Assembly: GCF_025822245.1 (NCBI RefSeq)
Contig: NZ_JACKTL010000026.1
Span: forward strand, 1 to 64,000
DNA length: 64,000 nucleotides
Source of the DNA: Mycolicibacterium hodleri
GTDB lineage: Bacteria > Actinomycetota > Actinomycetes > Mycobacteriales > Mycobacteriaceae
Direction of reading: 5' to 3'
Shown: in pieces, positions 16,180 to 25,148 of the stretch
How the letters are laid out: the number at the start of each line of letters is the position of its first letter
Numbering within the stretch: the first letter of the stretch is position 1
The notes under the pieces: generated by a model
Database searches by the model: none
Seen by the model: only the letters and a program-made list of their open reading frames with translations
Told to the model about the DNA's origin: nothing
Position numbers and translations under genes: made by a program

Positions 16180-16863
16180 TCAGTCGCTACTGTGCCATCC
16201 GCTGATCCCCACGATGATCATCCGTAGCTGCTTGACCGCGGTGTGGCGGATCTCGTCGAGCGCGGCCTGATCGGGCGCGTCTTCGATGGCCTCGGCGATC
16301 ACGATCATCGAGTTCACGAACAGGCTGGACAGGATGTTGAGGTCTTCGGCACTCCACGCGTTCAGGCCCGGAAAGCGGGTGAGGTCGATGGCCAGTTCCG
16401 AGGTGATCAGTCGAATTTCGGTGCGGATGGCGTACCGCAGCACGGTGACGCCACTGTTGCGTTCGCGGGCGATGAATCGCCAGTGCTCACGGCGTTCGGC
16501 GACGCCTGCGACCAGGATGTCGACCGTCGACTCGATCACTCGGCTGGGGTCGAGCTTGCCGGCTCGGGCGCCGCGCAGCATGTCGCGCAGGGCGCGGAAC
16601 GATTCGTCGATGAGGACGAGGCCGAGCGCCTCCATGGAGTCGAAGTGCCGGTAGAAGGCGGCGGGCACGATGCCGGCCTCGCGGGTCACCTCGCGCAGGC
16701 TCAACGCGCTGAAACTGCGTTCCTCGAGCAGCCGCAGTGCGCCGGCCACGATCGCGCGGCGGGTGGCTTCCTTGCGTTCTTCGCGGGTCAGCGTGTCCCG
16801 GGAGCGAGAGGACCCCGACCGTCCCGACCGGGAAGATCGTGAACTGGGCGTACGTTCGTTCAC
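16180..16863 (-). CDS. TetR-family regulator (desaturase-operon repressor candidate)
   Basis: A 227-residue TetR regulator. A Ser/Arg-rich N-terminal tail (SSRSSRSGRSGSSRSRD) is followed by the HTH domain with ALSLREVTREAGIVPAAFYRHFDSMEAL near residues 50-77. The C-terminal ligand domain is rich in large hydrophobics, as in acyl-CoA-sensing TetR proteins. I use GTG 16863: TAGGTT lies 8 nt upstream (leaderless pattern) inside a GTTGTG-N8-CACAAC inverted repeat. An ATG further out would run through that operator. It is divergent from the reductase/DesA3 operon, which it probably controls by analogy with DesT-type regulators of desaturases. Confidence 0.82.
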   Translation of the reverse strand: MNERTPSSRSSRSGRSGSSRSRDTLTREERKEATRRAIVAGALRLLEERSFSALSLREVTREAGIVPAAFYRHFDSMEALGLVLIDESFRALRDMLRGARAGKLDPSRVIESTVDILVAGVAERREHWRFIARERNSGVTVLRYAIRTEIRLITSELAIDLTRFPGLNAWSAEDLNILSSLFVNSMIVIAEAIEDAPDQAALDEIRHTAVKQLRMIIVGISGWHSSD

Positions 16864-16864
16864 C

Positions 16865-16884
16865 GTTGTGAAACCTACCACAAC
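16865..16884. promoter_or_regulatory. TetR operator candidate, divergent promoter region
   Basis: GTTGTGAAACCTACCACAAC is a perfect 6-bp inverted repeat with an 8-bp spacer. It contains the minus-strand -10 hexamer TAGGTT of the TetR gene and lies 14 bp upstream of a TTGACG -35 candidate (16898-16903) on the plus strand for the reductase operon. Confidence 0.6.
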
Positions 16885-16933
16885 CTGGTCAAAGCTATTG
16901 ACGGTGCCGTCCGAAGAAGCGCACGGTGTACAC

Positions 16934-18007
16934 ATGTTCACTCAAACGAAGACGCTGAGCCTGCGGGACCGGTTGTTGCGGTCGCCGCTCGTCGACCTGC
17001 TCACCGGACCCCACGGCGTCGATCGCTACACGGAGCTCGTCGAGCCCACGTGGACGTTGGGGGACTGCCGCGCCAAGGTGGTCGCGGTCCGCAGGCAGAC
17101 GCCCCGCAGTGTGACCCTCTTGCTCGAACCCAACGCGGCCTTCGCGGCCGGTCCCGCTCTTCGCGCCGGGCAGCACGTCAACCTCACGGTCGAGGTCAAC
17201 GGACGTCGTCAGGTCCGCTGCTACTCACCTGCCAACGCCGAGGGGGACCGGCTCGTCGAACTGACCATCGGCGTGCACGACGCCGGTGTCGTGTCCCAGC
17301 ACCTCTTCCGCAATGCCAGGCCCGGCATGGTCGTCGGACTCGACGTCGTCGGCGGTGACTTCACGCTGCCGATGGAGCGTCCCCGCAACGTCCTTTTCGT
17401 GTCCGGCGGCAGCGGGATCACCCCGGTGCTGTCGATGCTGCGGACCTTGATCCGCGAAGACGAGGATCGCGACGTCACCTTCATCCACTACGCCCGCACC
17501 CCCGAGGAGGCGTGCTATCGCGCCGAGCTGGCCGATGTCTCGGGTGTTCGGATCCTGCACGGTTACTCGCGGACGTCCGGGGCCGGTGATCTGACCGGTT
17601 ACTTCGGACCGGAGCACCTCGTCGACGCGCCGACTCCGGATGCGGTGTTCGTCTGCGGGCCGCCCGCGCTGGTCGACGCCGTCCGCGCGCACTATCCGGA
17701 CGCGAGCTTCGAGAGCTTCGTGCCCCCGGTGTTCGAGGTTCCGGCGGAGGCGTCCGGAGGAACCGTGGCATTCGCCGACAGCGGCGTCGAGGTGACCGAC
17801 GACGGACGCTCGCTGCTCGAACAGGCCGAGGCCGCGGGGCTTTCGCCGCAGAGCGGATGCCGGATGGGCATCTGCCACACCTGCACCCGTCGCAAGACCA
17901 ACGGCGCGGTCAAGAACCGCATCACCGGCGCCGTCTCGGCGGCCGACGAGGAGGACGTGCAGATCTGCGTCTCCGTCCCCGTCGGTGACGTCGAACTAGC
18001 CCTTTAA
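16934..18007 (+). CDS. Ferredoxin-reductase-type oxidoreductase (electron donor for desaturase)
   Basis: A 357-residue flavin reductase with three parts: an FAD-binding domain (RCYSPAN motif at about residue 95), an NAD(P) domain (FVSGGSGITPVLSM) and a C-terminal plant-type 2Fe-2S ferredoxin domain with cysteines in GCRMGICHTCTRR and a later QICVS. It passes electrons from NADPH to a partner oxygenase. The gene immediately upstream of a DesA3-type desaturase matches the Rv3230c-Rv3229c pair, which forms stearoyl-CoA delta-9 desaturase. The start is ATG 16934, because the in-frame sequence upstream overlaps the TetR gene. The gap to desA3 is 27 nt. Confidence 0.88.
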   Translation: MFTQTKTLSLRDRLLRSPLVDLLTGPHGVDRYTELVEPTWTLGDCRAKVVAVRRQTPRSVTLLLEPNAAFAAGPALRAGQHVNLTVEVNGRRQVRCYSPANAEGDRLVELTIGVHDAGVVSQHLFRNARPGMVVGLDVVGGDFTLPMERPRNVLFVSGGSGITPVLSMLRTLIREDEDRDVTFIHYARTPEEACYRAELADVSGVRILHGYSRTSGAGDLTGYFGPEHLVDAPTPDAVFVCGPPALVDAVRAHYPDASFESFVPPVFEVPAEASGGTVAFADSGVEVTDDGRSLLEQAEAAGLSPQSGCRMGICHTCTRRKTNGAVKNRITGAVSAADEEDVQICVSVPVGDVELAL

Positions 18008-18034
18008 TCCAATCCCACCGAGAAGGAGATCGCC

Positions 18035-19189
18035 ATGACCGCCATGCTCGAGAAGCCCACCGCCGACATCGAGGCCGACGTCGCAGACGTACTGCCCGCA
18101 CCCATCCGGCAGGCCATCACCAAGGTCGTCGGCGGCAAGCCCGTCACGATGACCCCGGAGATGGCCGACGCCTTCGGCGCCGAGCTCGACGCCCTGCGCG
18201 AGCGCGTCGTCGCCGACCTTGGCGAGCGCGACGCCACCTACATCCGCCGAGTCATCAAGGCGCAGCGTGCCCTCGAGGTCGGCGGCCGGGCGATGCTGTT
18301 CGCCGGCGTCCTCCCGCCCGCCTGGATCGCGGGCACCGCGATGCTGGCCGTGTCGAAGATCCTCGACAACATGGAGATCGGCCACAACATCATGCACGGG
18401 CAGTACGACTGGATGGGCGATCCCGCGCTCGCCGGCCGCAACTTCGAGTGGGACTCGGCCTGCCCCAGCGACCAGTGGCGCCACTCGCACAACTACATGC
18501 ACCACACCTACACGAACATCGTGGACATGGATCGCGACATCGGCTACGGCATCCTGCGGATGAGCGAGGACCAGCGGTGGACGCCGTACTACTACGGCAA
18601 CCCCGTCTACGCGTTCCTGCTGATGGTGCTGTTCCAGTACGGCGTCGCGCTGCACGAGCTGGAGACCGAGCGCATCCGCTCCGGTGAGATCAGCATCGCC
18701 GACAAGCGCGAAACGCTCATCGGCATCTGGCGCAAGGTCAGGCGCCAGACGCTGAAGGACTACGTGGCCTTCCCGCTGCTGGCCGGTCCGTTCGCGCCGT
18801 GGGTGTTCACGGGCAACCTGACTGCCAACCTGATTCGCAACATCTGGTCCTACGCGATCATCTTCTGCGGTCACTTCCCGGACGGGACACAGGAATTTAC
18901 CAAGGAGGAGACCGCGAACGAGACTCGCGGCATGTGGTACTTCCGGCAGATCCTCGGCTCGGCCAACCTGACCGGCGGAAAGCTGTTCCACGTGATGAGC
19001 GGCAACCTGTCCTTCCAGATCGAGCACCATCTGTTCCCCGACATCCCCGCGTTCCGGCATGCCGAGATCTCGCAGGAGGTCCAGGAGATCTGCGAGCGAT
19101 ACGGCATTCCCTACAACAAGGGTCCGCTGCCGCAGCAGTTCGCCACCGTCGTGCGCAAGATCTGCAAGCTCGCGCTGCCCTGGAACTAG
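18035..19189 (+). CDS. desA3: Acyl-CoA fatty acid desaturase, DesA3 type
   Basis: Membrane di-iron desaturase of 384 residues that introduces a double bond into long-chain acyl-CoA, giving oleate for membrane phospholipids. The three histidine boxes are present: GHNIMHGQ, HSHNYMHHTYTN and QIEHHLFPD. The Shine-Dalgarno AGAAGGAGA lies 6 nt before ATG 18035, one of the best in the window. It is in an operon with the preceding reductase. The stop codon shares a CTAG tetranucleotide with the convergent AlkB-like gene. Confidence 0.92.
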   Translation: MTAMLEKPTADIEADVADVLPAPIRQAITKVVGGKPVTMTPEMADAFGAELDALRERVVADLGERDATYIRRVIKAQRALEVGGRAMLFAGVLPPAWIAGTAMLAVSKILDNMEIGHNIMHGQYDWMGDPALAGRNFEWDSACPSDQWRHSHNYMHHTYTNIVDMDRDIGYGILRMSEDQRWTPYYYGNPVYAFLLMVLFQYGVALHELETERIRSGEISIADKRETLIGIWRKVRRQTLKDYVAFPLLAGPFAPWVFTGNLTANLIRNIWSYAIIFCGHFPDGTQEFTKEETANETRGMWYFRQILGSANLTGGKLFHVMSGNLSFQIEHHLFPDIPAFRHAEISQEVQEICERYGIPYNKGPLPQQFATVVRKICKLALPWN

Positions 19190-20391
19190 CCGCGCGAAGG
19201 GGCGGTGGCGTAGCGCCGGCGCAACCGCTTCTCGCTGCGCGGATTGACTGCAGCCAAACCGATTTCGCCGCCGTAGTGAGCGAGCACCCGGGGATCCATC
19301 ACCCGGCGCCACAGCGGCGGGAGGCCCGCCAGTATCAGCATTGCGGCATAGCCGGCGGGCAGTTGGGGAGCCTCGTCGTCATGGCGCAGTGCTTGGTACC
19401 TGCGCGAGGGGTGTGCGTGGTGATCGGAGTGTCGCTGCAGATGAAACAGGAGCAGGTTGGCGACCACGGTGTTGTTGTTCCAGCTGTGTGAGGGACGCAC
19501 ACGTTCGTAGTGTCCGTCGGGACGCCGCTGCCGCCGCAGCCCGTAGTGCTCGATGTAGTTGATCGCCTCCAGCAGGGCAACCCCGACGATGGCCTGGCCC
19601 AGCAGCCACGGCAACACGCCGGGTCCAAAGGCGACGGCGAGCGCACCGAACAGCGCGGCCGTCACGAGCCAGGCGTGGAGCGCGTCGTTGCGAATGTTCC
19701 ACACGGAGAGTCCCAGCCGTGCCAAGCGCTTGCGTTCCAGCTGCCACGCGGACCGCACACCGCCCGTCACCGACCGGGGAATGAAGGCCCACAGACTCTC
19801 TCCCATCCGCGAGCTTGCCGGGTCCCCGGCAGTGGCGACGTTGATGTGGTGTCCCCGGTTGTGCGCGACGAAGAAGTGTCCGTAGCAGGCCTGGGCGAGT
19901 GCGATCTTGCTGAGCCGCTGCTCGACCCTGGCTCGCTGATGGCCCAATTCATGCGCGGCGTTGATGGCGATGCCGCCGATCCCGCCGATCGTGATCATCA
20001 AACCGACGCGGTCGACGGTGGCGAGGGTGACTCCGCCGCCGCCGCTCCACAGCCAGCAGGCCAGCACCAAGGACACGTACTGGATCGGTAGGTACAGGTA
20101 GGTGGCCCACCGGTAGAAGCGGTCGTTCTCAAGGCGCGCCAGCGCGCTGTCGGGCGGGTTCTCGGAGTCCGGGCCCACTGCGTAGTCGAGTACGGGGAGT
20201 ACGCAGAACGTCAGAATGGGGCCGAGGTACCAGAACACCCCGACACCGGTCGTGTATGCACCCAGCCACGCCAGTGGAAACACCGCGGGGACCACTAGGC
20301 CGAGCAGCCACAGGTGCCGTTTCGGGTCTCGCCAGGGCGCCATCGCACGTGCTGCCTCACCGGGTTGGCTAGCCAGCCGATGGTACGTCAT
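19186..20391 (-). CDS. AlkB-like alkane 1-monooxygenase/membrane hydroxylase
   Basis: Integral-membrane di-iron hydroxylase of 401 residues. All AlkB histidine motifs are visible: HELGHQ, HNRGHHINVATAGDPAS, the NYIEHYGL signature and LQRHSDHHAHPSRRYQ. About six membrane helices precede or separate them. The family uses O2 with rubredoxin as electron donor to hydroxylate terminal methyl groups. No rubredoxin gene is adjacent and none is fused, so electrons may come from elsewhere or from the ferredoxin-type reductase nearby. ATG 20391 has a GGGGGGGTGG run just upstream. The stop is shared with desA3 through CTAG. Confidence 0.85.
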   Translation of the reverse strand: MTYHRLASQPGEAARAMAPWRDPKRHLWLLGLVVPAVFPLAWLGAYTTGVGVFWYLGPILTFCVLPVLDYAVGPDSENPPDSALARLENDRFYRWATYLYLPIQYVSLVLACWLWSGGGGVTLATVDRVGLMITIGGIGGIAINAAHELGHQRARVEQRLSKIALAQACYGHFFVAHNRGHHINVATAGDPASSRMGESLWAFIPRSVTGGVRSAWQLERKRLARLGLSVWNIRNDALHAWLVTAALFGALAVAFGPGVLPWLLGQAIVGVALLEAINYIEHYGLRRQRRPDGHYERVRPSHSWNNNTVVANLLLFHLQRHSDHHAHPSRRYQALRHDDEAPQLPAGYAAMLILAGLPPLWRRVMDPRVLAHYGGEIGLAAVNPRSEKRLRRRYATAPSRG

Positions 20392-20827
20392 GCCACCCCC
20401 CCGATCACATTGCGATTCGCGTGGCTAGTTAACTTACGTTTGCGTGGATAGTAGCTTAAGGTCGTGTACGTGCTCGGGTATCCGCTCGGTATTCACGCAC
20501 TGACCGTTGCCGCAATCGGCCGCGTGCCGTCGACGGTGGGTGCTGTCTTGAACGAGGGCGGTTGCGCTGCAAGCAATTACATCTTCTCGCCGATGTAGTA
20601 GGCGCAGGTGACGCCGTCTCGTGGCCCTGCCGAGTGGGAATGCCCGGGTTTCCGAACTAAAGGTATGAATTGATCATGAATAAATATCGTGTTATCGGAC
20701 AGCTAACACAGCAGCGCAATAGCACGTCGTCAGGTCGGGCCGAGGACATGAATTGCCGGGCGTTGCTCGCGGGTGCCATTCACGGGGTGGGTCGGAATCG
20801 TCGGGCGTTCCTGGCACGGCCGGCCCA
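20392..20827. other. 436-bp divergent intergenic region with direct repeat
   Basis: It lies between the divergent AlkB-like and cholesterol-oxidase-like genes and is noticeably more AT-rich than its surroundings around 20640-20710. No credible gene is seen. A direct repeat, CGATTCGCGTGGCTA (20413-20427) and CGTTTGCGTGGATA (20437-20450), with TAGTTAAC between, could bind an activator of the AlkB gene. TGATCA occurs at about 20671. In-frame TTG at 20753 upstream of the oxidase was not accepted as a start. Confidence 0.45.
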
Positions 20828-22450
20828 GTGACTGCTTTTTCTCGTCGTCGTTTCCTCTATGGCACCGCGGCCGCTGCGGCGGCGGGAGTCGGCGCGGTGG
20901 CATGCGGCACGAAGCAGGATCAACCACCGCCGGTCCCGCGCGACCACCACTCGGCCATCGTCGTCGGCAGCGGCTACGGCGGCGGGGTGTCGGCGCTGCG
21001 CCTCGGGCTCGCGGGGGTCGACACCTTGATCCTGGAAAAGGGCCGGCACTTCGACACTCCGGACGCGGACGGCAAGCGCTTCTCCAGAATGGTGCCGCCC
21101 GACACCCGTGCGAGCTGGTTCACCGTCGTCCCCCCGAGCCTGGTTCCCTCGTTCCAGGGCATCTCGGTCGCAGACGTCGTCAAGCAGGTCCCGTCACCGC
21201 AGCCGGTTCAGGCCGGGGTGTGCGAGAACCTTACGTTTGGCGCTCACAACGTTTTTCGCGGGGTCGGGGTCGGAGGTGGCTCGTTGATCAACGCCGCGAT
21301 CGCAGCCGTGCCGACTCCGGGACAGCTTCAGGAGGCGTTTCCCGACATCGCCCCCGCAGAGTTTCTCGACACGTACATCCCGCGGGCCAGGGACACGCTG
21401 CGAATCAGTTACCGAGACATGGACTGGTTCGAACAGACGCCGTGGTTCCAGTTCGCGCGGACCGGACGGCAGTACGCAGCGGCGGCCGGATACGGGGTCG
21501 ACTACAACGGAAGCGCCTATTCCTTCGACTACATGCTGCAGGAAGAGGCCGGTACCGTTCCGCGTTCGGCCTTCGACCTCGAACAGCAGTATGGAAACAA
21601 CCACGGCAGGTTGGGCAGCGTCGACGTGACCTACGTCGCCGCGGCGCTCGCGACGGGAAAGGTCACCCTGAGCCCACTGACCGAGGTGACCGGCATCCGG
21701 CGCGAGGCTGGCGGCGAATGGGTGGTGTCGACCCGAAGGATCGACCGGTGGGGCAAGGAGCTCGAGCGACGTGAATTGGGTTGCGACAAGCTGTTCTTGA
21801 GCGCGGGTGTGCTGGGCACCAATACGATCCTGATGCGCGCCAGGGAGTCCGGCGGGTTGAACGATCTCAGCGAGGAGATCGGGCGCGGGTATGGCAACAA
21901 CGGCGACGTCATGGTGGCCCACCACCTTCAGGACACCGACCCGTCCGGGGCTCAGCAGTCCTCGCTGGGGATGATCAACCTCGACGGCCGCGACGATCCG
22001 GACAACCCGGTGTACGCGAGCATGTTCTCCATCCCGCTGCCCGTCGAGACGCACACACTGGGTTACTACGTCATGGTCAAGACGGGCGATCGCGCCACCA
22101 TGTCCTACGACGCGACGTCCGACTCGATCGACGTCGACTGGCCGCAATCGCACACCGACAACCTGGTGGGGCGGGCTCAGACGGTGTTCGACAAGGTGAC
22201 TCAGGCCAACGGCGTCGAGTACCGCGATGACGTGTTCGACGGCAAGGTCTTCGCGCCGAACACCGTGCACCCACTCGGCGGTTGTGTCCGCGGTGCTGCG
22301 ACGGATGCCTTCGGCAGGGTGAAGAACTACGACAACCTGTACGTGAACGACGCTTCGCAGCTACCCGGGTACCTCGGGTGCAATCCCTACATGACGATCA
22401 CGGCTCTCGCCGAACGCAACATCGAAGGCGTCCTGCAAGGGCGTACGTGA
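20828..22450 (+). CDS. Tat-exported cholesterol oxidase-like GMC flavoprotein
   Basis: A 540-residue GMC oxidoreductase. It begins with a Tat signal (SRRRFL then an Ala-rich hydrophobic core) ending near AVAC, where lipidation is conceivable though the box is not canonical. The FAD motif is VVGSGYGGGVSALRLGLAG, followed by VGVGGGSLIN. The catalytic pair is the His of TVHPLGG and the Asn of GCNPYMTITALAERN, arranged as in class I cholesterol oxidases that turn cholesterol into cholest-4-en-3-one with release of H2O2. GTG 20828 was chosen because it directly precedes the Tat motif. The exact sterol substrate is inferred. Confidence 0.82.
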   Translation: MTAFSRRRFLYGTAAAAAAGVGAVACGTKQDQPPPVPRDHHSAIVVGSGYGGGVSALRLGLAGVDTLILEKGRHFDTPDADGKRFSRMVPPDTRASWFTVVPPSLVPSFQGISVADVVKQVPSPQPVQAGVCENLTFGAHNVFRGVGVGGGSLINAAIAAVPTPGQLQEAFPDIAPAEFLDTYIPRARDTLRISYRDMDWFEQTPWFQFARTGRQYAAAAGYGVDYNGSAYSFDYMLQEEAGTVPRSAFDLEQQYGNNHGRLGSVDVTYVAAALATGKVTLSPLTEVTGIRREAGGEWVVSTRRIDRWGKELERRELGCDKLFLSAGVLGTNTILMRARESGGLNDLSEEIGRGYGNNGDVMVAHHLQDTDPSGAQQSSLGMINLDGRDDPDNPVYASMFSIPLPVETHTLGYYVMVKTGDRATMSYDATSDSIDVDWPQSHTDNLVGRAQTVFDKVTQANGVEYRDDVFDGKVFAPNTVHPLGGCVRGAATDAFGRVKNYDNLYVNDASQLPGYLGCNPYMTITALAERNIEGVLQGRT

Positions 22451-22463
22451 TCGGCGTCGTCCC

Positions 22464-23234
22464 TCACGTCTGGCAGACCGGGCACCAGAACGAGATCCGC
22501 TCGGTGCCGGTGACCTGAGCGCGGTCGGATTCGATCGTCGTCCCGCAGCGCCGGCACGGCCGTCCGACGCGACCGTAGATCCACAGGTCGGCACCCGATC
22601 TGGTGTTGCCGGTGGTGGTGCGGTTGACCCGGGAACGATTCAGCCACAACATGTCCCGGGCCCGCTGCACGATCCGCAGCGGATCCTTCACCGCGCTCAC
22701 CGGTGAACTGGGCAGGCGCCCCGACACGAAGCACAGTTCGTTGGCATAGACGTTGCCGACGCCCGCCATCACCCGTTGGTCCAGCAGTGCCTCGGCCAAC
22801 GGGCGATCCGGATCCGCCATCAGGTTCGCTGCGGCCGTCCTCGGTTCCCAGTCGTCGCCCAGCAGGTCCGGACCCAGATGGGCGACGGAGTCCATGTCGA
22901 GGTCGCGCCGCAAGACCTCCAGCACTCCGAGGTCGACGCCGGCGGCCCGAGAGTCCGCGGTTTCCAGGATGATCCGCACCTTGTGCTGAGGCACGCGGCG
23001 GATCTGACCGTCCAGCAGCCATGCGCCGTCCATCTTCAGGTGGGAGTGGATGCTCGCATCTCCCACGCGGATGAACAGGTGCTTGCCGCGACTGAGCACC
23101 TCGTCGACCACCTGGCCGGTGAGATCCACGGTGGCGAACTTGGGCACCCGCACGTCACACCGCGTCAGCGTCTTGCCGACCAGGGCGGTCCGCAACTTGT
23201 CCGCGGCGCGGAAGACGGTGTCACCTTCTGGCAT
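22464..23234 (-). CDS. nei2: Endonuclease VIII-type DNA glycosylase
   Basis: Base-excision repair glycosylase/AP-lyase of the Fpg/Nei family, 256 residues. The mature N-terminus MPEGDTV provides the catalytic Pro2 and Glu3. [23 protein letters not shown] and the helix-two-turn-helix follow. The C-terminal zinc finger is CRRCGTT...FWCPVCQT. It removes oxidised pyrimidines from DNA. It is convergent with the GMC oxidase. In M. tuberculosis this gene follows lhr directly; here 13.4 kb separates them. Confidence 0.92.
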   Translation of the reverse strand: MPEGDTVFRAADKLRTALVGKTLTRCDVRVPKFATVDLTGQVVDEVLSRGKHLFIRVGDASIHSHLKMDGAWLLDGQIRRVPQHKVRIILETADSRAAGVDLGVLEVLRRDLDMDSVAHLGPDLLGDDWEPRTAAANLMADPDRPLAEALLDQRVMAGVGNVYANELCFVSGRLPSSPVSAVKDPLRIVQRARDMLWLNRSRVNRTTTGNTRSGADLWIYGRVGRPCRRCGTTIESDRAQVTGTERISFWCPVCQT

Positions 23235-23315
23235 GGGCTGAAACCTACCCGCATCGCGCTGTGTTACACCCGCGTGTCGGCGGTGAGGTCCGGATAACCG
23301 AAACGTATTCCTGCG

Positions 23316-23347
23316 ATGACCATTCGGAAACGTGCGGCTTCTCTAAT
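23316..23347 (+). promoter_or_regulatory. Possible GlnR site and promoter of the Nit1C operon
   Basis: ATGAC-CATTCG-GAAAC (23316-23331) resembles one a-b half-pair of the actinobacterial GlnR box (GTnAC-N6-GaAAC). TCTAAT (23342-23347) is a -10 candidate 10 bp downstream. The genes downstream belong to families named for nitrogen starvation. Only one half-pair is good, so the call is tentative. Confidence 0.35.
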
Positions 23348-23430
23348 GGGACCAAGCCGATCACGTCCGGCCTGCCGGCAGCGTCGCCGAGTTCCCGAAG
23401 AATCTCACCGCAAGAATCCTGGAGTCCGCC

Positions 23431-23952
23431 ATGTCGTTTGACGATTCGATCGCCGAGAAGATCAAGACCTCCCTCGCCGAAATCCCGCACCCGTCGTTGC
23501 CCAAGGGGTCCAACATCTACGGCGGCACCAAGATCTTCCCCGACTACCAGGCCGAGGAGGGCGAGAGCTACTTCACGCTGGTGCACGGGATCGCCCACGA
23601 ATCGTCGGTCAGCTTCGTCGCCGTGCTGCAGGCCACCAGGGCGCTGCGCAAGGGCTTCGAGTCCGCCCTCTACTTCTACGGGCCCGGTTCGATCAACTGC
23701 CTGGCCACCCGCGGCTTCCCGAAGACCGGCGACTCGGGGTTCCCCGGCGAGCAGAACATCAACGACTCGCTGGCGACCTTCATCGCCGAGGGCGGCACGG
23801 TGTTCTGCTGCCGGTTCGGTCTCGCGCTGCACGGCGGACGCGAAGAGGACCTGATCGAGGGCGTCATCCCGGCGCACCCGCTCGACGTTCAGGACGCGCT
23901 CATCTACTACGCGCGCAAGGGCGCGATCGTCAACTCCACCTACATGGTCTAG
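23431..23952 (+). CDS. MSMEG_0572/Sll0783-family nitrogen starvation protein
   Basis: A 173-residue soluble protein that opens the Nit1C cluster. Conserved family segments are KGSNIYGGTKIFPDY, an LVHGIAHESSVSFVAVLQATRALRKGF stretch, and HPLDVQDALIYYARKGAIVNSTYMV at the C-terminus. Homologues are induced by nitrogen starvation in cyanobacteria and mycobacteria; the biochemical role is unknown. ATG 23431 has GGAG 8 nt upstream. The nitrilase gene starts 10 bp after the stop. Confidence 0.85.
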   Translation: MSFDDSIAEKIKTSLAEIPHPSLPKGSNIYGGTKIFPDYQAEEGESYFTLVHGIAHESSVSFVAVLQATRALRKGFESALYFYGPGSINCLATRGFPKTGDSGFPGEQNINDSLATFIAEGGTVFCCRFGLALHGGREEDLIEGVIPAHPLDVQDALIYYARKGAIVNSTYMV

Positions 23953-23962
23953 GCGGCTCGCG

Positions 23963-24856
23963 ATGACGAAACTCGCAGCGGTCGCGGCGAACTTCACCCG
24001 CGACCTGGAACAGAACTACGCGCTGATCGACTCGCTGGCGCGGGAGGCCCGGGACGCGGGCGTGGATTTCATGGTGTTGCCCGAGGCCGCCATCGGCGGG
24101 TACCTCTCGTCGCTGGGCAACCACGGCGACACGGTGAAGACGACGAACCGGTCACTGCCGCCGGCCATCCGCGTCGACGGCCCCGAGATCGCCAGGGTGC
24201 AGCAGATCGTCGGCGACCTGGTGGTCGCCATCGGATTCTGCGAACTGGACGCCGACGGCGAAACCCGATACAACGCAGCGGCGGTGCTCGACGGCAGCCG
24301 GGTGTACGGCACCTACCGCAAGGTTCACCAACCCCTCGGTGAGGGCATGTCGTACTCGGCGGGCTCCGACTACGACGTGTTCGACACGCCGGTCGGCCGG
24401 GTGGGGCTGCAGATCTGCTACGACAAGGCCTTCCCCGAAGCCGCTCGCATCATGGCGCTCAAGGGCGCCCAGATCATCGCCAGCCTGTCGGCGTGGCCGG
24501 CGGCTCGAACGGCGACCGCGGAGAACCTGCAGGACGACCGGTGGACGTATCGGTTCAACCTGTTCGACGCGGCCCGAGCGCTGGACAACCAGGTGTTCTG
24601 GATCGCCTCCAACCAGAGTGGCACGTTCGGCTCACTGCGGTACGTGGGCAACGCGAAGGTAGTCGACCCTGGTGGAAACGTGCTCGCCACAACGCTTCTC
24701 GGCAGCGGAATGGCGGTCGCCGACGTCGACGTCGACGGAACGTTCCGCGCCATGCGGGCGGGCATGTTCCATCTGCGCGATCGCAGGCCCGACGTCTACG
24801 GACCGGTCGCCGCGGCCGACGGCGTCGACCAGTGGCAGGAGCTGGCCCATGCCTGA
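23963..24856 (+). CDS. Nit6803-type nitrilase (Nit1C)
   Basis: Carbon-nitrogen hydrolase of 297 residues with the full catalytic triad: Glu41 (VLPEAA), Lys120 (YRKVHQP) and Cys152 (LQICYDKAFPE). The family hydrolyses nitriles to carboxylic acids plus ammonia. Linkage to the nitrogen-starvation proteins and conservation of the cluster order identify it as the Nit1C nitrilase. The natural nitrile is unknown. The stop overlaps the start of the small MSMEG_0570-type gene by 8 bp. Confidence 0.9.
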   Translation: MTKLAAVAANFTRDLEQNYALIDSLAREARDAGVDFMVLPEAAIGGYLSSLGNHGDTVKTTNRSLPPAIRVDGPEIARVQQIVGDLVVAIGFCELDADGETRYNAAAVLDGSRVYGTYRKVHQPLGEGMSYSAGSDYDVFDTPVGRVGLQICYDKAFPEAARIMALKGAQIIASLSAWPAARTATAENLQDDRWTYRFNLFDAARALDNQVFWIASNQSGTFGSLRYVGNAKVVDPGGNVLATTLLGSGMAVADVDVDGTFRAMRAGMFHLRDRRPDVYGPVAAADGVDQWQELAHA

Positions 24857-25148
24857 GATGACGTTCGACGTGCGATGGCCCGACGGGCGGGTGCAGCGTT
24901 GCTACTCGCCGAGCCTGGTGATGCACGACTACCTGACCTCCGGCTCGGACTACACCGTGGCGGACTTCGTCGACCGGTCTGCCACGGCGTTGCACGAGGC
25001 CAGTGAACGCGTGCGCGCGAAGTTCGGTTTCGCGTGCACCTCGGCCGCCTCCACCACGGAGCACATCCTCGCCGCGGCAACGGAATTCCCCGGTGACGCG
25101 ACGATCCGCGTCGTCGGCATGCACCCAGGACTGGAGACGACGTCATGA
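24849..25148 (+). CDS. MSMEG_0570-family nitrogen starvation response protein
   Basis: A 99-residue protein opening MPEMTFDVRWPDGRVQRCYSPS, the family hallmark, with a helical middle (VADFVDRSATALHEASERV) and short polar C-terminus. No catalytic motif is evident. The family is defined only by its place in Nit1C. ATG 24849 lies inside the end of the nitrilase gene, and the stop overlaps the next start by 4 nt (ATGA), so it is translated from the operon mRNA by coupling. Confidence 0.82.
   Translation: MPEMTFDVRWPDGRVQRCYSPSLVMHDYLTSGSDYTVADFVDRSATALHEASERVRAKFGFACTSAASTTEHILAAATEFPGDATIRVVGMHPGLETTS

Noticed and set aside
20753..20827. TTG start extending the GMC oxidase by 25 residues
   Set aside because: The added residues precede the Tat twin-arginine motif and have no signal-like character. 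GTG 20828 places the motif correctly.
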